Source: CBDUEV01 sp965366365
Lineage (GTDB): Bacteria > Actinomycetota > Acidimicrobiia > Spongiisociales > JAENVV01
Length of the DNA stretch: 34,820 nt
Assembly: GCA_965366365.1 (NCBI GenBank)
Contig: CBDUEV010000030.1
Coordinates: 1-34,820, forward strand
Direction: 5' to 3'
The notes under the pieces were generated by a model. That model had not been told where the DNA came from. It ran no database searches and worked only from the letters and a program-made list of their open reading frames with translations. Made by a program: the position numbers and the translations under genes. This document shows, one piece after another, positions 6,713-15,602 of the stretch. Each line of letters begins with the position of its first letter. Positions within the stretch are counted from its first letter, which is position 1.

Positions 6713-8887
6713 GTGGATCTGAGCGGCAACGCCGAGCTGCAACAAATCTTCCGTGAGGAGGTCGCCGAACGAGCGCAGAGTTTGGTCGATGGCTCGCGGG
6801 CGATGCAAGCCGGGGACCTTCCACCGGCAGATATCGTCGACCGACGTCGCGACGCCCACACGATCAAGGGCAACGCGCTGGTGATGGGGTATCCCCACAT
6901 GGCTGCGGCTTCCAAGCTGCTCGAGGATCTGCTGAGGGATGTCGAGGGCGGACAAAGAAACCAGTCGCCGGGTCTCGGTGTACTCGTAGAGGCTGTGGCC
7001 GAGCAGTTCCTTCCTGCCGTCGAGGCGGAAGCCGCTGGCGTGCCAGAGGCCTTGAATCGGGCCGCCGACCGGCTCCGCATCTTTCTGGGTTTGGCGCCGC
7101 TCGACCCCGATCCGTCCCCCGGCGACCACCCCACCCCCGACTCGTCTCCGGCTTCCACACCGGAACACCCCACCACCGAATCGGGTCCCGACGGGAATCG
7201 AGCGTCGGAGCATGCCGAGTCTCTGCCCTCCGACCAGTCGGCGGAGGTCGACAATGTCGTCGCGATGCCCGGCGAATCGAACCGAGGGCCGATCGAGGAG
7301 CCTGCCGATCTGGGTGGCCTCGTCGCCGCCCTCGAGAACCAGGTCGGAGCCGAGGTCACCCGCGTTGAATCAGCCAAGATGTACCGGCTCATCAACCGCA
7401 TCGTCGAACTCCGACTCGACGCCGATGCGGTCATCAAGCGGTTGAGCGGCGAAAGCTCCAGGGCGGTCCGGCTCGCCGACTCGGACGACGAGTGGGTGGT
7501 GGCCGTGGGCCGGCTCGATCAGGCTGCTCAGCAGCTGGAGGCCGAAGCCCTTGACCTCGCCTCGTCGTCCCTGCTCGAGGTGACCCGATCATTCCCGCAG
7601 TTGGTGACTTTCCTGGCGCGCCGGACGGGCAAGGAGGTTCGACTCGAGATCATCGGAGATGAGATCGAAGTGGACCGTCAGATCGTCGATGCGCTTCGCG
7701 AACCGCTGCGGCACCTGGTCGTGAACGCCGTCGACCATGGCATCGAGATGCCCGCCGAGCGAGCGGCGGCAGGGAAGCCGGCCACCGCCACTCTCATGGT
7801 GCGAGCGGAAATCGATGACAACCTGTTGACCATCAGCGTCACCGATGACGGGAGAGGCATCGATTGGGATCTCGTGCGCCGGCGCGCCGGAATGTCCCAC
7901 GACGTCTCGCCTGACGAGGTCACCGCGGCCGAACTGTCCAGGATGCTCTTCACCCGCGAGTTCTCCACCCTCGTCCGGCCCGACGAGATCAGCGGAGACG
8001 GGTCGGGGCTTGCGGCTGCGGCCGAACTGGTTCAGTCGCTCAACGGAAGTATCAGCCTGGAGACCTCAGAGGCGGGCACCACGATCTCCATGACCCTTCC
8101 GAGTTCGCTGGCGTTGCAGCAGCTGCTCGTCGTGGACGTGGGAAACCATCGTTGGGGAATCCCCGAGACGTCCGTGCTGGCGGTCAAGCCGGTCGATGGG
8201 GACGTGGACGAGGTCGATCATGGCGGCTCGGCCATCGCCGTCACCCCCTTTGCCTTCGCAGCCGGCGTGCCCGGAGGGGAGCCGCCGACGGCCGTTGTGG
8301 TGGTCGCCACTCGAGTCGGTCCGCGCGGCTTCTCGGTCGGTCGAGTCGTCGAGAGCAGGCGAGTGGTCGTGAAGGCGCTCGGTCCCATGGTCTCGGGTGC
8401 GCCTTCCCTGGCCGGCGCGGCGTTTCTGGGTGGCGGCGAGGTGGTTGTGGTGGTGGCTCCCGACCGCCTGCTCGAAGATCGGCGTTCTGACCCGCCCCAA
8501 CGGCGACCAAAGGTGCTCGTGGTTGACGACAGTCCCAGTGTTCGCCAGCTCGTGGAGGCAACCCTCAGTTCGCATGGCTTCGACATCACGCTCGCCGCGG
8601 ATGCCAAGCGTGCGCTCGAGGCGTTGGAAACCGGCGCATTCGAGGCCCTGATCGTCGACTACCGCATGCCCGGTCCGGACGGCATCGAGCTCGTCCGGCA
8701 GGCCCGAAAGATGCTTCCCGGCTTGCCGGTCGTCATGGTGTCTGCCGTGGCCGAAATCGAAGACCAGAACAGGGCGTATGCCGCCGGAGTCGATGCCTAC
8801 CTCGACAAGTCCGATTTCCGTGAAGGTGTTCTGGCAACCACCTTGCGCGGCCTCTTGGCCGACGCCGGCAACGAGGTGGCGCAATGA
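6713..8887 (+). CDS. CheA-like hybrid histidine kinase (Hpt - dimerisation/HATPase - CheW - receiver)
   Basis: A 724-residue soluble kinase from GTG 6713, with GAGAGG six nt upstream. Domains in order: Hpt (P1) with phospho-acceptor His49 in DAHTIKGN; an acidic, Pro/Ser-rich linker of about 120-190; a dimerisation helix region of about 200-260; HATPase with NAVDHGIE (N box), DDGRGID (G1) and GDGSGLAAAAELV (G2); a CheW-like regulatory domain of about 465-590; and a receiver from about residue 600 with DDSPSVRQ and the acceptor Asp in IVDYRMPGPDG near 648. The receiver fusion resembles the CheA-like kinases of type IV pilus and other non-flagellar systems. No MCP, CheW, CheR or CheB is nearby, so the input and output are unknown. 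Its stop overlaps the next gene by 4 nt. Confidence 0.9.
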   Translation: MDLSGNAELQQIFREEVAERAQSLVDGSRAMQAGDLPPADIVDRRRDAHTIKGNALVMGYPHMAAASKLLEDLLRDVEGGQRNQSPGLGVLVEAVAEQFLPAVEAEAAGVPEALNRAADRLRIFLGLAPLDPDPSPGDHPTPDSSPASTPEHPTTESGPDGNRASEHAESLPSDQSAEVDNVVAMPGESNRGPIEEPADLGGLVAALENQVGAEVTRVESAKMYRLINRIVELRLDADAVIKRLSGESSRAVRLADSDDEWVVAVGRLDQAAQQLEAEALDLASSSLLEVTRSFPQLVTFLARRTGKEVRLEIIGDEIEVDRQIVDALREPLRHLVVNAVDHGIEMPAERAAAGKPATATLMVRAEIDDNLLTISVTDDGRGIDWDLVRRRAGMSHDVSPDEVTAAELSRMLFTREFSTLVRPDEISGDGSGLAAAAELVQSLNGSISLETSEAGTTISMTLPSSLALQQLLVVDVGNHRWGIPETSVLAVKPVDGDVDEVDHGGSAIAVTPFAFAAGVPGGEPPTAVVVVATRVGPRGFSVGRVVESRRVVVKALGPMVSGAPSLAGAAFLGGGEVVVVVAPDRLLEDRRSDPPQRRPKVLVVDDSPSVRQLVEATLSSHGFDITLAADAKRALEALETGAFEALIVDYRMPGPDGIELVRQARKMLPGLPVVMVSAVAEIEDQNRAYAAGVDAYLDKSDFREGVLATTLRGLLADAGNEVAQ

Positions 8888-9885
8888 GGATCCTGGTCGC
8901 CGACGACAGCCCGGTCATCCGAACGGCCGTTTCCGTCATCCTGGAGGAAGCCGGGTACGAGGTCGTGACCGCCGGCGACGGCATCGAAACCATTCAGAAG
9001 TTCTATGAAGAGCGCCCCGATCTGGTTGTGCTCGATATTCAGATGCCCAACATGACGGGGTACATGGCCTGCCGCCTCCTCAAAGAGGACTGGTCCGTGG
9101 CGCACATCCCCATCTTGATCCTCACAGCCCACGACTCTGCCGAGGACCGCTACTGGGCCGACAAGTCGGGTGCCGACGGTTACCTGACCAAGGAGGCGCT
9201 TGGCGAAGCGCTTCTCTCCGCAATTCGCAACGCTTCGGTCACCAGGGCATTGTCGGATATCGGGGGAGTGCGGGAGCGAGAGGCAGAAGCCTTGGATCAG
9301 GTCGACGTCCTGGCTCGAGTCACCCAGATGCTGGACCGGAAACTCTTCGAAATGACCATCGTCAACGACATCGTGACGATGGCGACCCGCGCCATGGATC
9401 TGCGCACCGTCCTCACCGAGATCATGTTCATCTTGCGCAGGTTCGTCGCCTACGATGCGGCGGCCATCTCGTTGGTCGAGCAGAAGGCGGTGGCGGTACG
9501 CCTGGATAGGGTCATCGACAAACGTGATCTCGATGCCTTCATCGCACTGGCAGGTGAAGAGATGATCCAACGGTCGGCCGCCGGATACGGGTTCTCCGAA
9601 ATGACTCCCTGGCGGTGCGATACGCTGAGCCTCGAGGAGGCAGCGGGCCTGGCCGACGGTTGGCGCTCGTTCTTCTCGATCGACCTCCGCGTGCGGGGCG
9701 AGGTGGTGGGAACGCTGGCCCTGGGTGCGGCTCGCCCCGAGGCTTTCTCTCCGCAGGTTGCCCGCACGCTCAGGACGGTGGAGCAAGCGATTGCGACGGT
9801 CATCAACTCTGTGATTCACTATCAGCGGGCGATCGAGGAGGAGGCGCGTCGCAGCCTGTCGAGCCTTTACGAGTCGGACGAGTAA
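8884..9885 (+). CDS. Response regulator with GAF-like output domain
   Basis: A 333-residue protein. Residues 1-118 are a receiver domain with the acid pair in VADDSPV, acceptor Asp51 in VVLDIQMP, Thr in LILTAHDS and the conserved Lys in YLTKEAL. After a coiled-coil-like stretch (about 135-165) comes a GAF-like sensory domain of about 170-315; it contains RRFVAYDAAAISLVE and the GAF-typical strand RGEVVGTLALGAARP. No DNA-binding, GGDEF or HisKA output is visible. The ATGA overlap with the CheA-like gene implies translational coupling, so this is the likely phosphate acceptor for that kinase. The GAF ligand is unknown. Confidence 0.85.
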   Translation: MRILVADDSPVIRTAVSVILEEAGYEVVTAGDGIETIQKFYEERPDLVVLDIQMPNMTGYMACRLLKEDWSVAHIPILILTAHDSAEDRYWADKSGADGYLTKEALGEALLSAIRNASVTRALSDIGGVREREAEALDQVDVLARVTQMLDRKLFEMTIVNDIVTMATRAMDLRTVLTEIMFILRRFVAYDAAAISLVEQKAVAVRLDRVIDKRDLDAFIALAGEEMIQRSAAGYGFSEMTPWRCDTLSLEEAAGLADGWRSFFSIDLRVRGEVVGTLALGAARPEAFSPQVARTLRTVEQAIATVINSVIHYQRAIEEEARRSLSSLYESDE

Positions 9886-9895
9886 GGTCGGGAGT

Positions 9896-9913
9896 CCGGC
9901 GGGTTCCCGCCGG
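9896..9913 (+). repeat. Perfect 8-bp inverted repeat between regulator and kinase genes
   Basis: CCGGCGGG and CCCGCCGG flank a TT in the 69-nt gap. A tight RNA hairpin is expected, without a T run. It may be a partial terminator or an mRNA processing or stability element that separates the expression of the histidine kinase from the two genes upstream. Confidence 0.5.
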
Positions 9914-9954
9914 GGAGCGACGGCGTATCGACAACGGAGACCACAGGTGAACCG

Positions 9955-10818
9955 ATGAACGCGGTTTCGATCACGTTGGCCGTACTTCTCGGAGTGGTGA
10001 CGATCGTGGCGGTCACTGCTGTAATCCGAGCTCGGCTCCGGGAGCGAGCGGCCATCGCCGCTGCCGAGCGTGCGTCGAGAATGAAGGATGACTTCGTCTC
10101 GATGGTCAGCCACGAACTCCGAACCCCTCTGACCTCGATCTCCGGCTTTGCCATGACCCTGATCGAATCCTGGCGTCATCTACCCGAACACGAGGTCGAG
10201 GAGTTCCTGCAGATCATCCGGACCGAAGCCGGGCATCTGCAGGAACTGGTCGAGGACGTCCTGGTCATTCCCCGCCTGGAGGCGGGCAGGCTCCACCTGG
10301 AAGAGGAACTCTTCGATCTCTCTGGTCTCGCCCGCGAGCTGGCGCTGGTGACCTTCCCTCCCGGTGGCCAGCGCGAGGCTGACGTTGCCATCCCGGGGGG
10401 CGTGAAGGTGTTCGCCGACAAGCGGCGGGTCAGCCAGGTCCTCAGGAACCTGCTCGACAACGCTCGGAAGTATGGCGGCGACCAGGTGCTGGTGGAGGGC
10501 GCCCACGTAGGGGAGCGGTACATGGTTGTCGTCTCCGACAACGGTCCGGGGATACAGGAGGACAAGCAGGAGTTGATCTTCCGCCATTTCGAGCAGCTCT
10601 CAACGGGCGACGCCCGGTCGAATCAGGGCATCGGCCTGGGTCTGCCCATCGCCAGACGGCTCGCCCGGGCGATGGGTGGTGATGTCTGGCATGAAGCCCG
10701 TTTCCCGACGGGAAGCCGATTCTGTTTCACCTTGCGTATCCACCCACCCGAGGGCTACACCGAGTCGCTCGTCGAGTCCGCCCCCGCGGAGGCTCGGCTG
10801 GACCCGATGACCTCGTAG
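9955..10818 (+). CDS. Membrane-anchored sensor histidine kinase (HisKA-HATPase)
   Basis: A 287-residue kinase with one N-terminal membrane helix (about residues 4-26), a short coiled linker and no extracellular sensor domain. The H box is SHELRTPLTS with His53. The HATPase domain shows NLLDNARKYGG (N box), SDNGPGIQ (G1) and GIGLGLPIARRLARAMGG (G2). The lack of a sensor domain suggests it senses through the membrane or through a partner. Following the CheA-like kinase and the REC-GAF protein on the same strand, it probably belongs to the same phosphorelay; the GAF protein could be its input module. ATG 9955 lacks a strong Shine-Dalgarno. Confidence 0.9.
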   Translation: MNAVSITLAVLLGVVTIVAVTAVIRARLRERAAIAAAERASRMKDDFVSMVSHELRTPLTSISGFAMTLIESWRHLPEHEVEEFLQIIRTEAGHLQELVEDVLVIPRLEAGRLHLEEELFDLSGLARELALVTFPPGGQREADVAIPGGVKVFADKRRVSQVLRNLLDNARKYGGDQVLVEGAHVGERYMVVVSDNGPGIQEDKQELIFRHFEQLSTGDARSNQGIGLGLPIARRLARAMGGDVWHEARFPTGSRFCFTLRIHPPEGYTESLVESAPAEARLDPMTS

Positions 10819-10873
10819 CCAACGCCAGGAGCGGGAACTTACGCGTATGTGATTTCCTGTCCCGAAGCCGCGG

Positions 10874-10879
10874 TACTAT
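10874..10879 (+). promoter_or_regulatory. pcrA -10 box
   Basis: TACTAT lies 30 nt before the TTG start of pcrA. No clear -35 partner is present. Confidence 0.45.
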
Positions 10880-10903
10880 CAAGGCGAACCTCCAGGAGCA
10901 TCG

Positions 10904-13126
10904 TTGACCTCATTGTTTTCGGATTTGGCCGATCCCGCAGAATCTGATCTCTTCGCCGACCTCAATCCGGTGCAGAGGGAAGCTGTGGCGGCCACAGAGG
11001 GCCCAGTCCTCGTGGTGGCCGGCGCCGGTTCCGGCAAGACACGGGTGCTCACGTACCGGGTCGCCCATCTCGTTCGAGACCTCGGGGTTTCTCCGCGTTC
11101 GATCCTGGCCATCACTTTCACGAACAAAGCCGCCGACGAGATGAAGGAACGGGTTGGCGCCCTGGTCGGGGGTGCCGTTCGGGCGATGTGGGTCTCGACG
11201 TTCCACAGCGCCTGCGTGCGGATTCTGCGACGCGAAGCCCACCGCTTCGGCTACCGGAACACGTTCTCGATCTACGACTCGGCGGATTCGCTTCGGCTCA
11301 TCCAGATGTGCATGAAAGACCTCGACCTCGATCCGAAACGCTTTCCGCCACGCAGCATCCGGGCCACCATCTCGAACGCCAAGAACGAACTGATCGACTT
11401 CGAGACGTTCTCCGGGCAGGACTCGGGCTACTACCACGAGCAGGTAGCGGACGTGTACCGGCTCTACCAACAGCGGCTGCTCGAGGCGTCGGCCATGGAT
11501 TTCGACGATCTTCTCATGGTGACCGTCGAGCTTCTCGGCGCATTCCCCGATGTGGCCGACCAGTACCGCCAGCAGTTCCGATACGTCATGGTGGATGAGT
11601 ATCAGGACACGAACCACGCTCAGTACAAGTTGGTCCAGGAACTGACCGCCACTCATCGGAACCTGTGCGTGGTGGGCGACGGCGATCAGAGCATCTACGG
11701 TTTTCGTGGGGCCGACATCCGAAACATCCTCGGGTTCGAGACGGACTATCCCGATGCCCGCATCATCGTCCTCGATCAGAACTACCGGTCCACCGAAACG
11801 GTGCTCGAAGCGGCGAATGCGGTGATCTCCAACAACAGCCGGCGAAAGCCGAAGCGGTTGTGGACCGATCGCGGTCGCGGCGAACAGATCGTCTACTACC
11901 AGGCCGAAGACGAGCACGACGAGGCCGCCTTCCTGGCAGATCAGGTCGGCGTTCTGGAGAAAGAGGGGCACCGCCTCTCCGACATGGCCGTCTTCTATCG
12001 CACGAATGCTCAATCTCGTGTCATCGAAGATGTCTTCAACCGCTACGGGATCCCCTACAACGTCGTCGGGGGCCTGAAGTTCTATGAGCGGAGGGAGATC
12101 AAAGACGCCATCGCCTATCTCCGGATCCTCGTCAATCCCGACGATCAGGTGGCCGTGAAGCGCATCATCAACGTTCCGCGACGCTCCATCGGGGACACCA
12201 CAGTCGGCCACGTCGACCGATTCGCCGAGTACCAGTCCTGCACCTTCTTCGAAGCACTCCGACGCGTCGACGAAGTAGAGCAGCTGAACAGCCGAGCGGT
12301 GGGGAAGATCAAGGAGTTCCTGCTCCTGTACGACGAGTTACTGGAGAAAGCCGCCAAGGGTGGTCCGAAAGCGGCGCTCGAAGCCATCCTCAGCGACACC
12401 GGGTACCTGGCCGAGATCGAGGCGGAACGGACCATCGAGGCGCTGGGCAGGGCCGAAAACCTCCGCGAGCTCCAGTCAGGCATCGAGGAGTTCGACCGTG
12501 CCATGGAAGGCAGCCTCGTCGACGGTGAAGAGTGGGACGACCTGGAGGGGATGGCGCAACTGGCCCACTACCTCGCCACCGTGAGTCTCGTAGCCGATAC
12601 CGACGAGATTCGTCCCGACCAGGGGGCGGTGACGGTCATGACGCTGCACAACGCCAAGGGCCTCGAGTATCCGGTGGTGTTCCTGGTTGGAATGGAGGAG
12701 GGTGTCTTCCCGCACATCCGAAGCCTCGGCGAACCAGCCGAGCTCGAGGAGGAGCGACGTTTGGCCTATGTCGGGATCACCCGCGGCATGGACCGTCTCT
12801 TCATGACCCATGCCACCAGCAGGACCCTCTGGGGCTCCATGAACTGGAACGCGCCGTCCCGATTCCTCAGCGAGATCCCGTCGAGCCTCATGTTGGAAGC
12901 CGGCAAGCGCCGGCGCTCGGCGGCGAGGGAGTCGATCAAGTCCACGCCGTCCTTGGGTGGCGATGAGATCTCGAACGGCGATCGCGTCCGCCACGACAAG
13001 TTCGGCACGGGCGTCGTCACGGAGATCAGCGGGGATGGTGACAACGCCGAGGCGAAGATCCGGTTTCCCGAGGTCGGCACCAAGCGTCTTCTCCTGGCTT
13101 GGGCGCCTCTGACCAAGGTCGACTGA
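10904..13126 (+). CDS. pcrA: ATP-dependent DNA helicase PcrA/UvrD (SF1)
   Basis: A 740-residue 3'-5' helicase for repair and replication restart. Motifs in order: Walker A AGAGSGKTR at 39-47; FTNKAADEM (Ia); VDEYQDTN near 229 (II); GDGDQSIYGFRGA (III); DQNYRST (IV); VMTLHNAKGLEYPVVF (V); and EERRLAYVGITR (VI). The last about 50 residues, NGDRVRHDKFGTGVV onward, form the Tudor-like domain that binds RNA polymerase in PcrA. TTG 10904 is chosen because AGGAG (10894-10898) lies 5 nt upstream and the N-terminus is of normal length. The position upstream of sucC matches the order in other actinobacteria. Confidence 0.96.
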   Translation: MTSLFSDLADPAESDLFADLNPVQREAVAATEGPVLVVAGAGSGKTRVLTYRVAHLVRDLGVSPRSILAITFTNKAADEMKERVGALVGGAVRAMWVSTFHSACVRILRREAHRFGYRNTFSIYDSADSLRLIQMCMKDLDLDPKRFPPRSIRATISNAKNELIDFETFSGQDSGYYHEQVADVYRLYQQRLLEASAMDFDDLLMVTVELLGAFPDVADQYRQQFRYVMVDEYQDTNHAQYKLVQELTATHRNLCVVGDGDQSIYGFRGADIRNILGFETDYPDARIIVLDQNYRSTETVLEAANAVISNNSRRKPKRLWTDRGRGEQIVYYQAEDEHDEAAFLADQVGVLEKEGHRLSDMAVFYRTNAQSRVIEDVFNRYGIPYNVVGGLKFYERREIKDAIAYLRILVNPDDQVAVKRIINVPRRSIGDTTVGHVDRFAEYQSCTFFEALRRVDEVEQLNSRAVGKIKEFLLLYDELLEKAAKGGPKAALEAILSDTGYLAEIEAERTIEALGRAENLRELQSGIEEFDRAMEGSLVDGEEWDDLEGMAQLAHYLATVSLVADTDEIRPDQGAVTVMTLHNAKGLEYPVVFLVGMEEGVFPHIRSLGEPAELEEERRLAYVGITRGMDRLFMTHATSRTLWGSMNWNAPSRFLSEIPSSLMLEAGKRRRSAARESIKSTPSLGGDEISNGDRVRHDKFGTGVVTEISGDGDNAEAKIRFPEVGTKRLLLAWAPLTKVD

Positions 13127-13176
13127 AACCACCTCGGGCGCGGTGGGCTGAGCGCAGAACGCGCATGGTTCTGCAA

Positions 13177-13193
13177 CGGGGCTCCGCGCCCCG
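13177..13193 (+). terminator. GC-rich hairpin after pcrA
   Basis: CGGGGC and GCCCCG form a 6-bp stem with a 5-nt loop 50 nt after the pcrA stop. No T run follows, so termination would be weak or Rho-assisted. Confidence 0.35.
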
Positions 13194-13197
13194 CAGC

Positions 13198-13203
13198 TAG
13201 TGT
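13198..13203 (+). promoter_or_regulatory. -10 box giving a leaderless transcript of the B12-domain gene
   Basis: TAGTGT ends 7 nt before ATG 13211, so transcription should begin at the A of the start codon. No Shine-Dalgarno is present, in agreement. Confidence 0.45.
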
Positions 13204-13210
13204 GGATCGC

Positions 13211-13603
13211 ATGCCGCGTAGAATTCTCATTGCCAAGCCTGGTCTGGACGGTCACGATCGGGGAGCCAAGGTGATCGCCAGGGCACTGCGCGATTCAGGG
13301 AACGAGATCATCTATTCCGGGCTTCACCAGACGCCTGAGCAGATCGTCGAGACGGCCATCCAAGAGGACGTCGACGCCATCGGACTGTCGGTTCTCTCTG
13401 GCGCTCACATGACCTTGTTTCCGCGGGTCGTGGAGGTGCTCCGAGAGCAAGGCGCGGGCGACATCATCGTGTTCGGTGGTGGCATCGTTCCCGACGCCGA
13501 CATACCCGCGTTGAAGGCGGCAGGCCTGGCGGAGATCTTCACTCCAGGCGCGCCGTTGACCACCATTTCCACGTGGGTGGACGAACACATACCCGAGCGC
13601 TGA
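13211..13603 (+). CDS. Stand-alone cobalamin-binding domain (methylmalonyl-CoA mutase small subunit type)
   Basis: A 130-residue protein matching the C-terminal B12-binding domain of acyl-CoA mutases. The cobalamin motif DGHDRGAKV (DxHxxG) is near residue 14, followed by LSVLSGAHM and the glycine-rich FGGGIVPD. In several bacteria and archaea this domain is a separate subunit that pairs with a catalytic mutase chain of about 550 residues. No such chain is in the window. ATG 13211 is preferred over GTG 13202 because it fits the leaderless promoter and gives the family N-terminus MPRRILIAKPGLDGHD. The substrate (methylmalonyl-, ethylmalonyl- or isobutyryl-CoA) cannot be told from this domain. 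Confidence 0.88.
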   Translation: MPRRILIAKPGLDGHDRGAKVIARALRDSGNEIIYSGLHQTPEQIVETAIQEDVDAIGLSVLSGAHMTLFPRVVEVLREQGAGDIIVFGGGIVPDADIPALKAAGLAEIFTPGAPLTTISTWVDEHIPER

Positions 13604-13672
13604 ACCAAACAGGCTTGTGTCCCTTGCGGCGCATCCGGGAGTGGTGATTTCGTGGGAGGGAAGGGAGACCCT

Positions 13673-14263
13673 ATGCAACTCTTTCCCGATCGCAAGCTCT
13701 TCAGGAAGCAACTCATGGTGCTCACGACGCTGACGGTCCTTCTCGCTGTCATCGGTGCGGTGGTGACCGCCATCATGGCCGTCGTGGAGGGTGAATCCGC
13801 GTCGGCGGTCCCGGTTCTCTGGATCGTTCTTGGTTCCGTTGTCGCCGCGCTATGGCTCGTCGCCACCCCGGTCATCTACCTTTGGATTCGCAACCTCTCG
13901 TATCGGATCCAGAAGGATAAAGTCATCATCAACAAGGGAATTCTGACCAAGACCCAACAGAACATCCCCATCAGGATGGTGACGGATTTCCGCCTGCAAC
14001 GTTCGCTCTACGATCGATGGCTGGGGATCGGTTCGATCCTCCTCCAGACTGCCGGACAGAATCAGAACGCCACCGGGTATGAGGGCAAGCTCTCCGGTTT
14101 GACCGCCTGGAGCGATCTTCACGAGGAGCTTCAGCGTCTCGTCCTCGAGTTCGACCACCAGGGCTCCGCGGCCGGCGTCGAGGCGCTGGCGACAGACGAG
14201 ATCCATGCCTTGGTCGAGGACGTGCGGGCGATCCGCGCCAATCTCGAACGGGTAGGCGGCTGA
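13673..14263 (+). CDS. Membrane protein with bacterial PH (bPH2/DUF304) domain
   Basis: A 196-residue protein with two N-terminal membrane helices (about residues 13-35 and 44-67), then a bPH2 domain: LSYRIQKDKVIINKGILTK and the family-typical IPIRMVTDFRLQRS and DRWLGIGSILLQTAG. The C-terminal about 60 residues are a charged helix. ATG 13673 is chosen over GTG 13652 because a strong GGGAGGGAAGGGAG stretch (13655-13668) lies just before it. Function is unknown for most of this family. Confidence 0.85.
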   Translation: MQLFPDRKLFRKQLMVLTTLTVLLAVIGAVVTAIMAVVEGESASAVPVLWIVLGSVVAALWLVATPVIYLWIRNLSYRIQKDKVIINKGILTKTQQNIPIRMVTDFRLQRSLYDRWLGIGSILLQTAGQNQNATGYEGKLSGLTAWSDLHEELQRLVLEFDHQGSAAGVEALATDEIHALVEDVRAIRANLERVGG

Positions 14264-14345
14264 GTCTCTGCACATCGGAGAGCACGGTGGCTGGGAGCCG
14301 GTCTCCAGGTGCGTCCTCTGGTTTGCCTCTTGGGCACCGAACCGC

Positions 14346-14354
14346 TGGTATACA
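14346..14354 (+). promoter_or_regulatory. Extended -10 promoter of sucCD
   Basis: TGG-TATACA is an extended -10 (TGn + hexamer 14349-14354), 30 nt before the TTG start of sucC. The lack of a well-spaced -35 is usual for extended -10 promoters. Confidence 0.55.
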
Positions 14355-14378
14355 GCGTGCCAAGAGGAAGGGCAATCC

Positions 14379-15602
14379 TTGAAGATCCACGAGTACCAAG
14401 CCAAGGAATTGATGAAGGCTCGAGGTATTCCGGTACCGCTGGGACGAGTCGCCACGACGGTGAGCCAGGCAGTAGCGGCGGTCCGACCACTCATCGAAGA
14501 ATCCGGGAATCCCGTGGTGGTCGTCAAGTCTCAGATTCACGCGGGGGGCCGAGGCAAAGGCCGCTTCAAGGAGCATCCAGAACTCGGCGGCGTCAACGTC
14601 GTCACCGAGGGGATCGCGGGTGGAATCGAAGCCGCCGAAGAGAGAGTTCGCAGCCTGGCCGAGCAGATGCTCGGTTCGACGCTGGAGACGATCCAGACCG
14701 GGCCGGCCGGGAAAAGGGTGAATCGGCTCTACATCGAGCAGGGCATCGACATCGACCGAGAGATGTACCTCTCCGTGGTTCTGGATCGGGCCGTGAGCCG
14801 GCTCGTGGTCATGGTCTCCACCGAGGGTGGCACCGAAATCGAGGAAGTGGCCGAGCACACCCCGGAGAAGATCCTCAGGGAGACCATCGATCCGGCGATC
14901 GGTTTGGCGGGGTTCCAGGCAGCCACTCTCGCATACGGACTGGGCCTCGAGGGCGAAGCATTCAAGAACGGCGTGAACTTCATGAAGGCTCTCACCGAGG
15001 CGGCCGTCGAACTCGACACCGACATGATCGAGATCAATCCTCTCGTCGTCACCACCTCCGGTGCCGTCATGGCGCTCGACGGGAAGGTGAGTTTCGATTC
15101 GAACGCCATGTATCGCCATCCCGATATTGCCGCCATGCGCGACGAATCCGAAGAGGACCCCGCCGAACTCGAGGCAAGCGAACACGACCTCTCGTTCATC
15201 AAGCTCGACGGAACGATCGGATGCATGGTCAACGGTGCCGGCCTGGCCATGTCGACCATGGACATCATCAAGTATGTCGGCGCCGAGCCCGCCAACTTCC
15301 TGGACGTGGGGGGAGGCGCCACAGCCGACAAGGTGACCGCCGCCTTCAAGATCATCACCAAGGACCCGAACGTGAAAGGCATCTTCGTGAACATCTTCGG
15401 CGGGATCATGAAGTGTGACACCATCGCCGAGGGGGTGGTCCAGGCGGTCAAAGAGGTCGGGCTAGAGGTCCCGCTCGTGGTGCGTCTCGAAGGCACCAAC
15501 GTGGAGCTCGGGAAACAGATCATCGATGAATCGGGGTTGAACGTGGTGAGCGCCGGCGACATGAAAGACGGCGCCCAGAAGATCGTGGAGTTGACCACAT
15601 GA
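14379..15602 (+). CDS. sucC: Succinyl-CoA synthetase (ADP-forming) beta subunit
   Basis: The ATP-grasp subunit of the TCA-cycle enzyme that converts succinyl-CoA to succinate with nucleoside triphosphate formation. It is 407 residues, near the usual 385-400. It begins MKIHEYQAKELMKARGIPVP and has the nucleotide-binding stretch VKSQIHAGGRGKGRFK. The C-terminal ligase domain contains NFLDVGGGATADKV, NIFGGIMKCD and VVRLEGTNVELGK. TTG 14379 follows GAGGAAGGG. It overlaps sucD by 4 nt and is translated with it. Confidence 0.98.
   Translation: MKIHEYQAKELMKARGIPVPLGRVATTVSQAVAAVRPLIEESGNPVVVVKSQIHAGGRGKGRFKEHPELGGVNVVTEGIAGGIEAAEERVRSLAEQMLGSTLETIQTGPAGKRVNRLYIEQGIDIDREMYLSVVLDRAVSRLVVMVSTEGGTEIEEVAEHTPEKILRETIDPAIGLAGFQAATLAYGLGLEGEAFKNGVNFMKALTEAAVELDTDMIEINPLVVTTSGAVMALDGKVSFDSNAMYRHPDIAAMRDESEEDPAELEASEHDLSFIKLDGTIGCMVNGAGLAMSTMDIIKYVGAEPANFLDVGGGATADKVTAAFKIITKDPNVKGIFVNIFGGIMKCDTIAEGVVQAVKEVGLEVPLVVRLEGTNVELGKQIIDESGLNVVSAGDMKDGAQKIVELTT

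Noticed and set aside
13652..13672. GTG 13652 as the start of the bPH2 protein
   Set aside because: It lies inside a purine-rich Shine-Dalgarno stretch that points to ATG 13673.
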